A stretch of 64,000 bases of DNA from Chthonobacter rhizosphaerae (lineage in GTDB: Bacteria > Pseudomonadota > Alphaproteobacteria > Rhizobiales > Pleomorphomonadaceae): the NCBI RefSeq assembly GCF_013839525.1, contig NZ_JACDIS010000010.1, positions 62,001 to 126,000 on the forward strand, read 5' to 3'. This document shows positions 9,169 through 18,443 of this stretch, piece after piece. A program made the position numbers and the translations under genes. Positions within the stretch are counted from its first letter, which is position 1, and each line of letters opens with the position of its first letter. Below the pieces are notes generated by a model. It worked only from the letters and a program-made list of their open reading frames with translations. It searched no databases and was not told the DNA's origin.

Positions 9169-9591
9169 CGATCAGGAGCATGACGGACCTGAGATCCGGA
9201 CGACGCGATGGCGGCGCGCCGTACGAACAAGGAGTGGCCGGTCGGTTGCGGATCAACGAGGAGGCCACTCTTCCCGCAACCGACCGGACCTGCCCCACGG
9301 ACTCAGGAGATGCGGCGGACCTGAGCGAACCGCGGGGACCTTCTAAAGAACAGAGCCGTTTCGAAGAGAACTTCGTCGCGGCGTCTGCGTCTTCATGGTC
9401 CCAACCTAGATTCGGCGAGCGAAAAGAACAATGCCAGCGTAGGTTTTGAGGCTAACTCGATCCAATTTTAGTGAAAGATTAAGGTAAACGCGATGGACGG
9501 CCTGCGGGGCGTCCGATCGGCGCCGCGGGCTCGCCGCGCGAATGCCTGCGCGGCGGTCCCGGCGCGGCGAGATGGTCGTCCGTCGGCGGGC
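9169..9591. other. 423-base stretch without a credible gene
   Basis: Apart from the interlocked repeats at 9232-9287, no gene is supported. Short frames here have arginine-rich, low-complexity translations, no ribosome-binding site and no homology that I recognise. The segment 9460-9490 is locally AT-rich and could hold a promoter, but no gene follows on the plus strand; pleD ends at 9592 from the other side. Confidence 0.6.
9232..9287. repeat. interlocked inverted repeats (pseudoknot-like geometry)
   Basis: Two perfect inverted repeats are interleaved. Repeat A is GAGTGGCC (9232-9239) with GGCCACTC (9263-9270). Repeat B is CCGGTCGGTTGCGG (9238-9251) with CCGCAACCGACCGG (9274-9287). The order A-B-A'-B' cannot form two nested hairpins; on RNA it permits either competing hairpins or an H-type pseudoknot. 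It lies in a 450-base stretch without a credible gene. No Rfam-type family was recognised. Confidence 0.7.
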
Positions 9592-10962
9592 TCAGGCCGC
9601 CGCGGCCACCACCCGGTTCCGGCCTTCGCGCTTCGCCTGGTAGAGGGCGAGGTCCGCGCGCTTCAGCATGGCCTCGGGCGTCTCGCCGGCGCCGTCCAGG
9701 GAGGCGAGACCGATGGAGATCGTGACGTTCAGCTGCTTGGCGCCGCCCGCGATCCGGAACGGCTCGCCGGCGATCCGCTGCCGGAGGCGCTCGGCCACCA
9801 TGCGGGCGAGTTCGCCGTCCGTCTCCGGCATGGCGATGACGAACTCCTCGCCGCCGAACCGGCAGGCGAGGTCGATGCCGCGCACGTTCTTGCGCACCCG
9901 GCGGGCAAATTCGCGCAGCACGTCGTCGCCGGCGTCGTGGCCGTGGGTGTCGTTCACGGACTTGAAGTGGTCGATGTCCACCACGAGGACGGACAGCTCG
10001 CGCCCGCGGGCGATCGACTGCTCCACCAGCGTGGACAGGTGGCTTTCCAGGTAACGGCGGTTGTGCAGCCCGGTGAGGCTGTCCATCACGGCCATTTCCA
10101 TGGTGTGGGCGACACTGTCGCGAAGCTTGTCCGTGTAGCGCTTGCGGCGCACCTGGGTGCGGGCGCGGGCGAGCAGCTCCTGCCGGTCGATGGGACGGAC
10201 GAGATAGTCGTTCACGCCGAGGTCGAGGCCGCGCAGGAGCCGCGCGTTGTCCTCCGGCTCGGCGACGAGCAGGATCGGCAGCATGCGCGTGCGCTCCAGC
10301 GACCGGAGCTGGGAGCAGAGGCGCAGCGCGTCATAGTCGGCGAGCGAGATGCTGACGATCACGAGGTCGTAGTTGCCCTCCGCGGCGCGGAACAGCGCCT
10401 CCTGCGGCAGGGCCTCCACGTCCACCCGGTTCTCGCTCGCCAGGCCCTGGGCGATGCGCTCCGACGAGGACGCGCGGTCGTCCACCACCAGCACGCGGCC
10501 GGGCTCGTTGCGGGTGAGATCGGCGAGGCTGAAACGGTCCTCCACGCCGACGCTGCCCTGGCGGGCGCGCAGATGCAGCTCGTCGGTCAGCATCTTCAGA
10601 CGCACGAAGCTCTTCACCCGGGTGATCAGCGCGAGGTCGCTGACCGGCTTGGTGAGGAAATCGTCCGCCCCGGCCTCCAGGCCGCGGACCCGGTCGGACG
10701 TCTGGTCGAGCGCCGTCACCATGATGACCGGGATGTGCATCAGGAGCGGGCTGTTCTTGATGCGGCGGCAGGTCTCGAACCCGTCGAGGCCGGGCATCAT
10801 GGCGTCGAGGAGGACGATGTCGCAGGGCGACCGGTCCAGGATGTCCAGCGCCTCCTGGCCGGATGTGGCGGTGCGCACGTCGAAATACTCGGCCGACAGC
10901 CGGGCTTCGAGCAGCTTCACGTTCGCGAGGATGTCGTCGACGACGAGGACGCGCGCTGTCAT
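9592..10962 (-). CDS. pleD: PleD-type diguanylate cyclase response regulator (REC-REC-GGDEF)
   Basis: 456 residues: receiver 1 (about 1-120, phosphoacceptor D53 in IVLLDAMMPG), a second receiver (about 155-275) and a GGDEF domain (about 300-456). The second receiver is degenerate, with Ser in the acceptor position (VIVSISL), as in classical PleD. The active site reads FGGEEF and the RxxD inhibitory site (RGID) lies five residues before it, so c-di-GMP product inhibition is expected. PleD makes cyclic di-GMP at the cell pole when phosphorylated and drives developmental transitions in alphaproteobacteria. It starts 13 bases after the divK stop and is almost certainly co-transcribed with it. Confidence 0.95.
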   Translation of the reverse strand: MTARVLVVDDILANVKLLEARLSAEYFDVRTATSGQEALDILDRSPCDIVLLDAMMPGLDGFETCRRIKNSPLLMHIPVIMVTALDQTSDRVRGLEAGADDFLTKPVSDLALITRVKSFVRLKMLTDELHLRARQGSVGVEDRFSLADLTRNEPGRVLVVDDRASSSERIAQGLASENRVDVEALPQEALFRAAEGNYDLVIVSISLADYDALRLCSQLRSLERTRMLPILLVAEPEDNARLLRGLDLGVNDYLVRPIDRQELLARARTQVRRKRYTDKLRDSVAHTMEMAVMDSLTGLHNRRYLESHLSTLVEQSIARGRELSVLVVDIDHFKSVNDTHGHDAGDDVLREFARRVRKNVRGIDLACRFGGEEFVIAMPETDGELARMVAERLRQRIAGEPFRIAGGAKQLNVTISIGLASLDGAGETPEAMLKRADLALYQAKREGRNRVVAAAA

Positions 10963-10975
10963 GGCTCTGCGACTC

Positions 10976-11347
10976 TCATCCCTCTCCGAGATACGCACGC
11001 ACCGTCTCCAGGAACTTGGAGACGGAGATGGGTTTGGAGATGTAGGCCTCGCACCCGCCCTGGCGGATGCGCTCCTCGTCTCCCTTCATGGCGAAGGCCG
11101 TGACGGCGATCACCGGGATCGCGCGCAGGTCGTCGTCCTCCTTGATCCACTTGGTGACCTCCAGGCCGGAGACTTCCGGCAGCTGGATGTCCATGAGGAT
11201 CAGGTCGGGCTTGTGGGCTCGCGCCAGGTCGAGCGCTTCTATGCCGTTGCGGGTCTGAATCGTCTGGTAGCCATGCGCTTCCAGAAGATCATGGAAGAGC
11301 TTCATGTTGAGCTCGTTGTCCTCGACGATGAGAACCGTCTTCGCCAT
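10976..11347 (-). CDS. divK: single-domain cell-cycle response regulator DivK
   Basis: 123-residue stand-alone receiver beginning [20 protein letters not shown], with phosphoacceptor D53 in [11 protein letters not shown], the conserved Thr in [12 protein letters not shown] and Lys in AYISKPIS. DivK has no output domain; it acts by binding kinases such as DivL/PleC/DivJ homologues, controlling CtrA phosphorylation and cell-cycle asymmetry. The divK-pleD order is conserved across alphaproteobacteria. The DUF3572 gene is divergent with a 224-base shared upstream region. A DivJ/PdhS-like kinase that could act on it is encoded at 38260. Confidence 0.96.
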   Translation of the reverse strand: MAKTVLIVEDNELNMKLFHDLLEAHGYQTIQTRNGIEALDLARAHKPDLILMDIQLPEVSGLEVTKWIKEDDDLRAIPVIAVTAFAMKGDEERIRQGGCEAYISKPISVSKFLETVRAYLGEG

Positions 11348-11571
11348 GCATCCGCTCTTCCGCCCGAGTTGCCGGGCTTGTTGGCTGTATACGCACCGCC
11401 TCCGGTCCATCCCGGACGCATCGGACCTATTCCGCCTCTTTCCACTGGCAGTGGCCGCCGCTATCTCGTCTTCCGGCCGCGAAACGACGGCGACAATGCC
11501 CGCCGTCTCTCTTCATGATATGTGCAGCAAGCTACTCCGGATTCCTTACGTAAACGCAAACGGTCGGACCG

Positions 11572-11865
11572 ATGCGGAAAATTAACCGTTTATCCCGCGA
11601 AGACGCGGAGGAAATTGCCATCTCCGGCCTTCAGTTCCTGGTGCAGGACCCGGAAGCGCTCGGCCGCTTCCTCGCCCTGTCCGGAATCGGGCCCGGCGAC
11701 ATCCGGGCGGCCGCCCAGGAACCGGGTTTTCTTACCGGCGTACTCGAATTTTACCTCGAGGACGAGTCCCTCCTGCTCGCCTTCGCGGCTTCCCGGTCGA
11801 TCCGGCCGGTCATGGTGGCGGCCGCGCGCCATGTGCTGTCGCCGGACACCGAAGACTTCTCCTGA
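11572..11865 (+). CDS. DUF3572 family protein
   Basis: 97 residues, opening [20 protein letters not shown] and continuing [17 protein letters not shown] and [17 protein letters not shown], which is the DUF3572 pattern of small alpha-helical proteins. The family is characteristically encoded divergently from divK in Hyphomicrobiales, exactly as here, which suggests a link with cell-cycle control, though no function is established. No signal peptide or membrane segment is present, so it is probably cytoplasmic. The ATG at 11572 is supported by family length. Confidence 0.85.
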   Translation: MRKINRLSREDAEEIAISGLQFLVQDPEALGRFLALSGIGPGDIRAAAQEPGFLTGVLEFYLEDESLLLAFAASRSIRPVMVAAARHVLSPDTEDFS

Positions 11866-11889
11866 CCCGAACTGACAGGAGAACGGGCG

Positions 11890-12657
11890 ATGATGCCCTC
11901 CCCTTCCCAGGCTCGATCGGAACGAGGCTCCATGATCCAGGCGGCTCTCAACGGCGGTCGGTCCCGCCGCTTCCACCCGGCCGTGCCATGCACGCCGGCC
12001 GAACTCGCCCGCGCCGCGGCGGCCGCCGTCGAGGCCGGTGCCGCGTGCCTGCATATCCACCCGCGCGACGCGGCCGACCGGGAAAGCCTCGACCCGGCCG
12101 TGATCGCGCCGGCCCTCGAGGCGGTGCGGCGGGCGGTGCCGGGAACGCCGGTCGGCGTCTCCACCGGCCGGTGGATCGCGCCCGGAGGCGAGGCCCGCCA
12201 CGACGCCATCCGCCGCTGGACCGTGCTGCCGGACTATGTCTCGGTCAACCTGATCGAGCCGGACTCCGCCGAGGTGATCTCGCTGGCGCTGGCGGGCGGC
12301 ATCGGCGTGGAGGCCGGCGTGTGGTCGCCCGCCGACGTGGACCGCCTCGCCGCCCACAAGGACGCGGGGCGGTGCCTGCGGCTCCTGATGGAGATCAACG
12401 AGCAGGATCCGGCCGACGCGATCGCGGTGTTCGAGGCGACGCTCGCCCGCGCCGACCAGCGCGGCATCCGGCTGCCGATCCTCGCCCACGGTCTCGACGC
12501 GGGCTTCTGGGCCGTCCACGCGGCCGCCATGGCCCGGGGGCTCGACACCCGGGCGGGACTGGAGGACTGCGCCTTCCGGCCGACCGGCGCGGTCGCGCGC
12601 GACAACGCCGACGCGATTGCGGCGGCGCTGACGTTCAGGCACGATCGGCCCTCCTGA
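11890..12657 (+). CDS. BKACE family (3-keto-5-aminohexanoate cleavage enzyme-like) protein
   Basis: 255 residues resembling the beta-keto acid cleavage enzyme family (formerly DUF849), TIM-barrel zinc enzymes that condense acetyl-CoA with beta-keto acids. Support: the metal-binding HxH motif in [16 protein letters not shown], and the C-terminal GLED. The family is usually about 270-310 residues, so this is a compact member and its substrate cannot be assigned. The ATG-ATG start at 11890 follows AGGAGA at seven bases; an internal ATG at 11932 aligns better with family N-termini but has a poorer site. Its stop is 24 bases after that of the DUF3572 gene's neighbour region, and dinB follows 29 bases downstream. 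Confidence 0.82.
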   Translation: MMPSPSQARSERGSMIQAALNGGRSRRFHPAVPCTPAELARAAAAAVEAGAACLHIHPRDAADRESLDPAVIAPALEAVRRAVPGTPVGVSTGRWIAPGGEARHDAIRRWTVLPDYVSVNLIEPDSAEVISLALAGGIGVEAGVWSPADVDRLAAHKDAGRCLRLLMEINEQDPADAIAVFEATLARADQRGIRLPILAHGLDAGFWAVHAAAMARGLDTRAGLEDCAFRPTGAVARDNADAIAAALTFRHDRPS

Positions 12658-12686
12658 CCCAGCAGCCCTGCCGAGGACGCCGTCCC

Positions 12687-14006
12687 GTGACCGCGGACAC
12701 CGCCCCCTCCCCGTCGGTCGACGCCAGAGCCGCCGAGGGATTCTGCCGGGACTGCCTCGCGCCGCTCCGAGCCTCGGAGCGACGCTGCCAGGGATGCGGC
12801 AGCCCTCGTCTCGCGCGCCATCCGGAGCTGTCGCGGCTCTCCATCGCGCATGTGGACTGCGACGCCTTCTACGCGGCGATCGAGAAGCGGGACGACCCGT
12901 CTCTCGCCGACAAGCCGCTCATCGTGGGCGGCGGCAAGCGCGGGGTGGTGGCCACCTGCTGCTACATCGCGAGGATCAGCGGCGTGCGATCGGCCATGCC
13001 GATGTTCAAGGCGCTGAAGCTCTGTCCCGACGCCGTGGTGATCAAGCCGAACATGGAGAAGTACGCCGCCGTCGGCCGCGACGTGCGGCGGATGATGCTC
13101 GACCTGACGCCGCTCGTGGAGCCGCTCTCCATCGACGAGGCCTTCCTCGACCTGACCGGCACGGAACGGCTGCACAGGGCCGTTCCGGCGCTGACGCTCG
13201 CGCGCTTCGCCCGCCGGGTGGAGAGCGAGATCGGCATTACCGTGTCGGTCGGGCTGGCGCCGAACAAGTTCCTGGCCAAGATCGCCTCCGACCTCGACAA
13301 GCCGCGCGGCTTCTCGGTGATCGGCGCCGAGGAGGCCGCCGCCTTCCTGGCGCCGCGCCCGGTAACCACCATCTGGGGCGTCGGCGCGGCCTTTTCGGCC
13401 AAGCTGGCGGCGGACGGGATCCGCACCGTCGGCGACCTCCAGGGCATGGCGGTGACCGATCTCGCCCGGCGGTACGGCGCCATGGGGTTGCGGCTCGCGA
13501 AGCTGTCGCGCGGCGACGACGACCGCCGGGTGGACCCGACGTCCAAGCGCAAGAGCGTCGGCGCGGAGACGACGTTCGACGACGATCTCGCCTCCCTGCA
13601 GGATCTGCGGCCCATTCTCCGGCGGCTGTCGGAGAAGGTCGCGGCGCGCCTGAAGGCGCTCGACATGGCGGGTCGGACGGTGACGCTGAAGCTGAAGACG
13701 CAGGACTTCAAGACCGCCACACGGTCGCGGACGCTGGCCGACCCGACCCAGCTGGCGGACCGGATCTTCGCGGCCGCGGACGATCTCCTCGGCCGGGAGC
13801 CCGCCGGGCCCAAGTACCGGCTGATCGGCGTGCAGATCTCCGAACTGGAAGGCTCCCGGCTCGCCGACCCGGCGGACCTGGTCGATCCCGGCGCCACCCG
13901 CAAGGCGGCGGCGGAGCGCGCCATGGACAGCGTGCGCGCCAGGTTCGGCCTGAAGGCGGTGGAGACCGGCCTCGTCTTCGACGATCGGGTGCGGCGCGGG
14001 CGCTAG
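12687..14006 (+). CDS. dinB: DNA polymerase IV with N-terminal zinc-ribbon-like motif
   Basis: 439 residues, GTG start with GAGGA nine bases upstream. Y-family polymerase core: [12 protein letters not shown] (first catalytic Asp), [13 protein letters not shown] (catalytic Asp-Glu), the helix-hairpin-helix thumb [13 protein letters not shown] and a C-terminal little-finger domain. It performs error-prone bypass at damaged templates. The core is preceded by about 50 residues containing C20-x2-C23 and C34-x2-C37, a likely zinc ribbon not found in E. coli DinB (351 residues). Internal methionines within the core would give the standard form, but the strong GAGGA-GTG context and the cysteine pattern argue that the extension is translated. 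Confidence 0.94.
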   Translation: MTADTAPSPSVDARAAEGFCRDCLAPLRASERRCQGCGSPRLARHPELSRLSIAHVDCDAFYAAIEKRDDPSLADKPLIVGGGKRGVVATCCYIARISGVRSAMPMFKALKLCPDAVVIKPNMEKYAAVGRDVRRMMLDLTPLVEPLSIDEAFLDLTGTERLHRAVPALTLARFARRVESEIGITVSVGLAPNKFLAKIASDLDKPRGFSVIGAEEAAAFLAPRPVTTIWGVGAAFSAKLAADGIRTVGDLQGMAVTDLARRYGAMGLRLAKLSRGDDDRRVDPTSKRKSVGAETTFDDDLASLQDLRPILRRLSEKVAARLKALDMAGRTVTLKLKTQDFKTATRSRTLADPTQLADRIFAAADDLLGREPAGPKYRLIGVQISELEGSRLADPADLVDPGATRKAAAERAMDSVRARFGLKAVETGLVFDDRVRRGR

Positions 14007-14079
14007 ATCGATCTCCGACCGGGTTGCACGATCTGGTCGATGGGAGAATGCTCCAGGAAAGCGCTCCAACCGGCGGCGT

Positions 14080-14931
14080 TCAGTGGCGCGCCAGCACGGA
14101 CTCCTCGGCCGGCTGGCCGCCGAGGATGTGGAGCTCCCCGGCGTCGTGGCTGCAGAACACGGTGACCTCGGCGGACGGGTCGTTGGCGAGCGCGCGCAGC
14201 CGCACCTGGTTGGCAAGCCGGGCGTCCTTGTCGACGTTCATCATGTCCTGGTAGGCGCGCATGCCCGGCGGGCAGGTGCGCTCGGAGCCATGCACCTCGC
14301 CGTGGAAGAAGTAGGCGTCGCCGGCGTGCAGCAGCCAGCGGCCGTCCGTCCGAACCGCCACGCCGGCATGACCGGCCGTGTGGCCGGCGAGCGGGATGAA
14401 CAGGATGTCGGCCGGCAGGCCCTGCAGGTCGCGGACGGCGGGGAAGCCCATCCAGGTCTCGCCGTCCGCCCGGTAGGTGCGCCACTCGGTGGTGGAGGCC
14501 CACTGGTCCGGCCGGTAGCGGCGCTTGCCGACGAAGCCTTGGGCGTGCTCCGCCGATTGGAGCTCGTCGGCCATCACGTGCACACGGGCATGCGGGAAAT
14601 CCGAGAGGCCGCCCGCGTGGTCGAAATCCAGGTGGGTGAGCACGATGTGGCGCACGTCGGCGGCGCTGAAGCCCAGGCGCTCGACCTCGCCGAGCGCCGT
14701 GTAGCGCCGGTCGAGCTTGATGTTGTTCATGGTGCGGAAGAGCCCGCTCAGCCGGTCGGGCCGGCGGACGTCGTCGACGCCGAAACCGGTGTCGACGAGC
14801 ACGAGGCCGTCGTCCGTCTCGATGAGAAGGCAGTGGCAGACCAGGCAGGCGGTCGGACCGCTGGAGCGGCCGTCGAACAGGGCGCCGCCGATCGGGCACA
14901 TGCAGCCGCAGTTGAGATGGTGGATGCGCAT
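14080..14931 (-). CDS. MBL-fold metallo-hydrolase
   Basis: 283-residue metallo-beta-lactamase superfamily protein. The zinc-binding signature THLDFDHAGG (HxHxDH type with Leu/Phe spacing) is near residue 105, a second His in PLAGHTAGHAG and the bridging Asp in LLHAGDAYFF follow. The N-terminus has an unusual cluster of cysteines (HLNCGCMCPIGG and CLVCHCLL) within the first 35 residues, which could bind an extra metal or be a redox site. Specific substrate is not assignable; relatives are often annotated as lactonase or hydroxyacylglutathione hydrolase-like. It stands alone between dinB (convergent) and rocD. Confidence 0.88.
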   Translation of the reverse strand: MRIHHLNCGCMCPIGGALFDGRSSGPTACLVCHCLLIETDDGLVLVDTGFGVDDVRRPDRLSGLFRTMNNIKLDRRYTALGEVERLGFSAADVRHIVLTHLDFDHAGGLSDFPHARVHVMADELQSAEHAQGFVGKRRYRPDQWASTTEWRTYRADGETWMGFPAVRDLQGLPADILFIPLAGHTAGHAGVAVRTDGRWLLHAGDAYFFHGEVHGSERTCPPGMRAYQDMMNVDKDARLANQVRLRALANDPSAEVTVFCSHDAGELHILGGQPAEESVLARH

Positions 14932-15032
14932 GGCCGACTCCCTCTCCGGTGCGCGCCGGCTCGGGCCGGCTTGTCAGTCCGGTGAACGATGGAGGAGTCG
15001 GCTGGTTCCCGGACGGGCGACCCGGCAGAGAC

Positions 15033-15058
15033 GCGGAGCCACATGCAAGTGGCTCCGC
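15033..15058. terminator. hairpin downstream of rocD
   Basis: 10-bp stem (GCGGAGCCAC / GTGGCTCCGC) with a six-base loop between the rocD stop (15089) and the MBL gene start. There is no T run on the rocD side, so termination is only inferred. Confidence 0.45.
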
Positions 15059-15088
15059 CGGCTGGCGTTTCGGGCCGCCCCGGCGTCG

Positions 15089-16300
15089 TCACGCGGCGGC
15101 GGTCAGCACCTCGCGGATCCGGTCCAGCGCCCAGTCCACCTCGTCGCGGGTGATGACGAGCGGCGGGGCGATGCGGATGGTGTGGCCGTGGGTGTCCTTG
15201 GCGAGCACGCCCTTCGCCCTCAGCGCCTCCACATGCCGGCGGGCGCCGCCGGCTTCCGGATGGAGTTCGACGGCCAGCATCAGGCCGCGGCCGCGCACCT
15301 CCTTGACGAGGTTGGAGCGCAGGCCCTGGAGCTCGGTCCGGAAATAGTCGCCGAGGCGGGCGGAGTTCTCGATCATGCCCTCCTCCACCAGCACCTTCAG
15401 GGCCGCCCGGGCGACCGCGCAGGCGAGCGGGTTGCCGCCGAAGGTGGAGCCGTGCTGGCCGGGCTGCAGGGTGCCGAGGACATCCGTGTTGGAGAGCACC
15501 GCCGAGACCGGATAGAAGCCGCCGGACAGGGCTTTGCCGACGAGGGTCACGTCCGCCACGATGCCCTCGTGCTCCTCGGCCAGGAGCTTGCCGGTGCGGC
15601 CGAGGCCGGTCTGGATCTCGTCGAGGATGAGGGTGACGCGGTTGGCCGTGCAGATCTCGCGGACGCGCTTGAAATAGCCGGTCGGCGGGATGATGACGCC
15701 CGCCTCGCCCTGGATCGGCTCCACCAGGAAGGCGACCGTGTTGGGCGTGATGGCGGCCTCCAGCGCGTCGGCGTCGCCGAACGGCACCACCTTGTAGCCG
15801 GGCGTGAACGGGCCGAAGCCGCCGCGGGCGTCAGGATCGGTGGAGAAGGACACGATGCCGAGGGTGCGGCCGTGGAAGTTGTCGGCTGAGACGATGATCT
15901 CCGCCTGGTTCTCCGGCACGCCCTTGACCTCGTAGCCCCACTTGCGGACGGCCTTGACGGCGGTTTCCACCGCCTCCGCGCCGGAGTTCATGGGCAGGAC
16001 CTTGTGGCTGTCCGTGAGGGCGGCGAGTTCCTCGTAGAAAAGCGCCAGCTGGTCGGACCGGAAGGCGCGGGAGGTCAGGGTCAGCTTGCCGGCCTGCTCC
16101 ACCATGGCGGCGAGAATCTTCGGGTGGCAGTGGCCCTGGTTCACGGCCGAATAGGCGGAGAGGCAATCGAGGTAGCGGTTGCCGTCCACGTCCCAGACCC
16201 AGACCCGCTCGCCGCGGGTCAGCACCACATCAAGCGGTTTGTAGTTGTGGGCGCCCAGCCGGTGCTCGATTTGAATAAAGTCCTTGGCGTGGAGGGTCAT
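15089..16300 (-). CDS. rocD: ornithine--oxo-acid transaminase
   Basis: Class III PLP aminotransferase, 403 residues, that moves the delta-amino group of ornithine to 2-oxoglutarate, giving glutamate semialdehyde. RocD-specific features: [19 protein letters not shown] near the N-terminus, the PLP-binding Asp in [13 protein letters not shown], the Schiff-base Lys in [15 protein letters not shown] and [10 protein letters not shown]. Length matches the family. It follows the arginase gene by only 14 bases on the same strand; together they convert arginine to urea and glutamate semialdehyde. The divergent Lrp-type gene at 17422 is the likely regulator. Confidence 0.95.
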   Translation of the reverse strand: MTLHAKDFIQIEHRLGAHNYKPLDVVLTRGERVWVWDVDGNRYLDCLSAYSAVNQGHCHPKILAAMVEQAGKLTLTSRAFRSDQLALFYEELAALTDSHKVLPMNSGAEAVETAVKAVRKWGYEVKGVPENQAEIIVSADNFHGRTLGIVSFSTDPDARGGFGPFTPGYKVVPFGDADALEAAITPNTVAFLVEPIQGEAGVIIPPTGYFKRVREICTANRVTLILDEIQTGLGRTGKLLAEEHEGIVADVTLVGKALSGGFYPVSAVLSNTDVLGTLQPGQHGSTFGGNPLACAVARAALKVLVEEGMIENSARLGDYFRTELQGLRSNLVKEVRGRGLMLAVELHPEAGGARRHVEALRAKGVLAKDTHGHTIRIAPPLVITRDEVDWALDRIREVLTAAA

Positions 16301-16315
16301 GGTGAAAAACTCCGT

Positions 16316-17287
16316 TCAGGCCGGCTGGCGATGGAGGACGGTGAGGCCGAAGAGGCTGGCCGTGAGGTCGGCGACGAGGCGGGCGGTGCGGCCGCGCTCG
16401 TCGAGAAAAGGATTGAGCTCGACGAGGTCGAGGGAGCCGAGAAGGCCGCTGTCGTGGATCATCTCCATGACTAGGTGCGCCTCCCGGTAGGTGGCGCCGC
16501 CCATCACGGCGGTGCCGGTGCCGGGCGCCAGGGCCGGGTCCAGGAAGTCGGCGTCGAAGCTGACGTGCAAGTGAACATTGCGCTTTTTCAGCCGGTCGAG
16601 AATCCGGCGGAGCGGCGCGACGATGCCCTCCTCGTCGATCTGGCGCATGTCCACCACCTCGACGCCGTGCTCGGCGAGGGCGCGGCGCTCCTCCCGGTCG
16701 ACCGAGCGGACGCCGAACAGCGAGATCGAGTCGGGCGCGATCGGCACGTGGCCGGCGTCGCCGGACAAGGGGGCGAGGCTGGGGTCGCCGGACAGATAGG
16801 CGAGCGCCATGCCGTGCATGTTCCCGGACGGTGTGGTGTCGGGCGTGTTGTAGTCGGCGTGCGCGTCGAGCCAGAGCACGGCGAGCTCCCGTCCGGCGTC
16901 GCGGCAAGCGCGGGCGACGCCCGAGATCGTTCCCATGGACAGCGAATGATCGCCGCCCATGAAGACCGGAACGCCGCCGGACCGGGCCATTTCGTAAGCC
17001 GCGTCGTGGATGGCACGCGTCCAGGCGGTGATGTCGGCGAGGTTCCGACAACGGGCGGCCGCGATCGGATCCATCGCGGGCTCCACCGGAGCCGGCGCCG
17101 ACATGTCGCCCTTGTCGTGGACGATGTAGCCGAGGTCCGCGAGGCAGGCGGGAAGGCCCGCTGTGCGCAGCGCGGCGGGGCCCATCAGCGTGCCGGCCGT
17201 GCCCGCGCCGCGCTCGGACGGGATGCCGAGGAGGCTGATCCGGCTCTCGCGGAACCCGTTCGGAAACCCACCGTCGTGCTTCGTCAT
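16316..17287 (-). CDS. rocF: arginase
   Basis: 323 residues. Hydrolyses arginine to ornithine and urea using a dinuclear manganese centre. All three metal motifs are present: GGDHSLSMG, WLDAHADYNTP and SFDADFLDP. A longer frame reaches 17353, but the ATG at 17287 with an upstream GGGAGCGGGG box gives the family length (about 300-320). It is the first gene of a rocF-rocD operon and divergent from an Lrp/AsnC regulator, the arrangement typical of alphaproteobacterial arginine catabolism. Confidence 0.95.
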   Translation of the reverse strand: MTKHDGGFPNGFRESRISLLGIPSERGAGTAGTLMGPAALRTAGLPACLADLGYIVHDKGDMSAPAPVEPAMDPIAAARCRNLADITAWTRAIHDAAYEMARSGGVPVFMGGDHSLSMGTISGVARACRDAGRELAVLWLDAHADYNTPDTTPSGNMHGMALAYLSGDPSLAPLSGDAGHVPIAPDSISLFGVRSVDREERRALAEHGVEVVDMRQIDEEGIVAPLRRILDRLKKRNVHLHVSFDADFLDPALAPGTGTAVMGGATYREAHLVMEMIHDSGLLGSLDLVELNPFLDERGRTARLVADLTASLFGLTVLHRQPA

Positions 17288-17421
17288 CCCCGCCCCGCTC
17301 CCGTTGGCGCATCTCACTGGAAGCAGAGGGTGAGGCTTGACGGCGGCAACCAAAAGCCAGCAGTGTGCTGCATATCGCTCAGGTTTCTGACGTTTCGCCA
17401 GAGACGGCTGACAGGTGACCG
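17288..17421. promoter_or_regulatory. divergent promoter region between rocF and the Lrp-type regulator
   Basis: The 134-base intergenic region must contain both promoters. A short inverted repeat CAGCA-GTG-TGCTG (17358-17370) and TCTG-N9-CAGA further right are candidate half-sites. Assignment to the Lrp protein is an inference from position. Confidence 0.4.
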
Positions 17422-17847
17422 ATGGAGCTGGACGAGACGGACCGACGGTTGATCGCCGAACTGAGGGACGACGCCCGCCTGCCGGCGGCGACGCTGGCCC
17501 GGCGGCTCGGAGTCAGCCGGGGCACGGTGCAGAACCGGATCGACAAGCTGGTCGAAGCCGGGGTCATCCTCGGGTTCACCGTGCGGGTGCGCGGCGACGT
17601 GGAGGCCGGGCGGATCCGGGCGATCACGTCGCTGGAGGTGCGCTCCGCCGACACGAAGGCGGTGATCGCCGCGCTGAAGCGGCTGCCGGACATCGCGCGC
17701 ATCCACTCCACCAACGGCCGCTGGGACTTCGTGGTGGAGATCAACGCGGCCGATCTCATCAGCCTGGACCGGACGCTGCATGACATCCGCGCGGTCCGGG
17801 GCGTGTCCCTGTCGGAGACGAGCATCCTCCTCTCCGAGATGACATGA
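17422..17847 (+). CDS. Lrp/AsnC family transcriptional regulator of arginine catabolism
   Basis: 141 residues: N-terminal winged helix-turn-helix (MELDETDRRLIAELRDD, then LARRLGVSRGTVQNRIDKL as recognition region) and a C-terminal RAM/ligand-binding alpha-beta domain (about 65-141). Relatives are octameric DNA-binding proteins that sense amino acids. It is transcribed away from rocF-rocD, and alphaproteobacterial arginase operons are often activated by a divergent Lrp/AsnC protein, so control of arginine breakdown is inferred. It differs clearly from the second Lrp-type gene at 36851. Confidence 0.92.
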   Translation: MELDETDRRLIAELRDDARLPAATLARRLGVSRGTVQNRIDKLVEAGVILGFTVRVRGDVEAGRIRAITSLEVRSADTKAVIAALKRLPDIARIHSTNGRWDFVVEINAADLISLDRTLHDIRAVRGVSLSETSILLSEMT

Positions 17848-17898
17848 GGCGCGGATGACGTGAGGCGCGACCCGTCGGCCGCGCCTCGCGCCTAGATG

Positions 17899-17917
17899 CC
17901 GGCGGCGGTTCCGCCGG
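17899..17917. terminator. hairpin between convergent genes
   Basis: 7-bp stem CCGGCGG / CCGCCGG with a five-base loop between the lrp-type stop (17847) and the DUF305 stop (17927). No T run on either side. Confidence 0.4.
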
Positions 17918-17926
17918 CCGGACGGG

Positions 17927-18385
17927 TCACTCCAGACCCTTGGCCTTCAGCCAGGCGCGCATGGCGGCGACCTCCGCCTCCTGGGCCTTGATGACGGTCT
18001 CGGCGAGGGCGCGGTTCTCCGGGTCCTTGCCGTACTGCAGGAGGATGCGGGCCATGTCGATGGCGCCCTCGTGATGGGCGATCATGCCTCGAACGAAATC
18101 GACGTCCGGATCGCCGGAATACTCGATGTCCATGGCGGCGTGCATCTTGGCGTTCGCCTCCCGGAACGCCCGGGAGGACGGACCGTCGTCGCCCTTCGGC
18201 GCGCCCATGCCGGGCATCTGGCCAGCGCCCTGGCCGCCGTGTGGCATGGCGGACGGGTCCATGGGCATGGCGCCGCCTGAGGCGCCGTGCATGTCGTGGC
18301 CGCCGTGCTTCATCTGGGCGACGGCGGGCGAGAGAGCGAGGCCGAGCGCGAGCGCGCCGGCGGTGACGACCTTGATGATGGTCAT
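17927..18385 (-). CDS. DUF305 family secreted protein
   Basis: 152 residues with a signal peptide ([19 protein letters not shown], cleavage at AVAQ), a Met/His/Gly-rich linker (about 24-65) and a C-terminal DUF305 helical domain. The domain holds the family motif [20 protein letters not shown]; the HH pair and the Met/His-rich linker suggest copper or other metal binding in the periplasm, although the family's role is not settled. The start ATG at 18385 is the only one giving a signal peptide. A DUF2946-like gene lies 58 bases upstream on the same strand and probably shares its transcript. Confidence 0.88.
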   Translation of the reverse strand: MTIIKVVTAGALALGLALSPAVAQMKHGGHDMHGASGGAMPMDPSAMPHGGQGAGQMPGMGAPKGDDGPSSRAFREANAKMHAAMDIEYSGDPDVDFVRGMIAHHEGAIDMARILLQYGKDPENRALAETVIKAQEAEVAAMRAWLKAKGLE

Positions 18386-18443
18386 GGGGGTTTTCCTCGA
18401 TGATGGTCCGACAGGGTGGCCAGCGGTCAGGCTGGCATGGTCG

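Noticed and set aside
9132-9449. 105-codon frame starting MKKKSPAWRRGF
   Set aside because: It begins inside the stop region of the preceding gene, reads through the terminator and the interlocked repeats and has a low-complexity translation without known similarity.
9468-9483. Possible CtrA box (TTAG-N7-TTAA) downstream of pleD
   Set aside because: One mismatch to the TTAA-N7-TTAA consensus and no promoter or gene follows on either strand, so it is probably chance.
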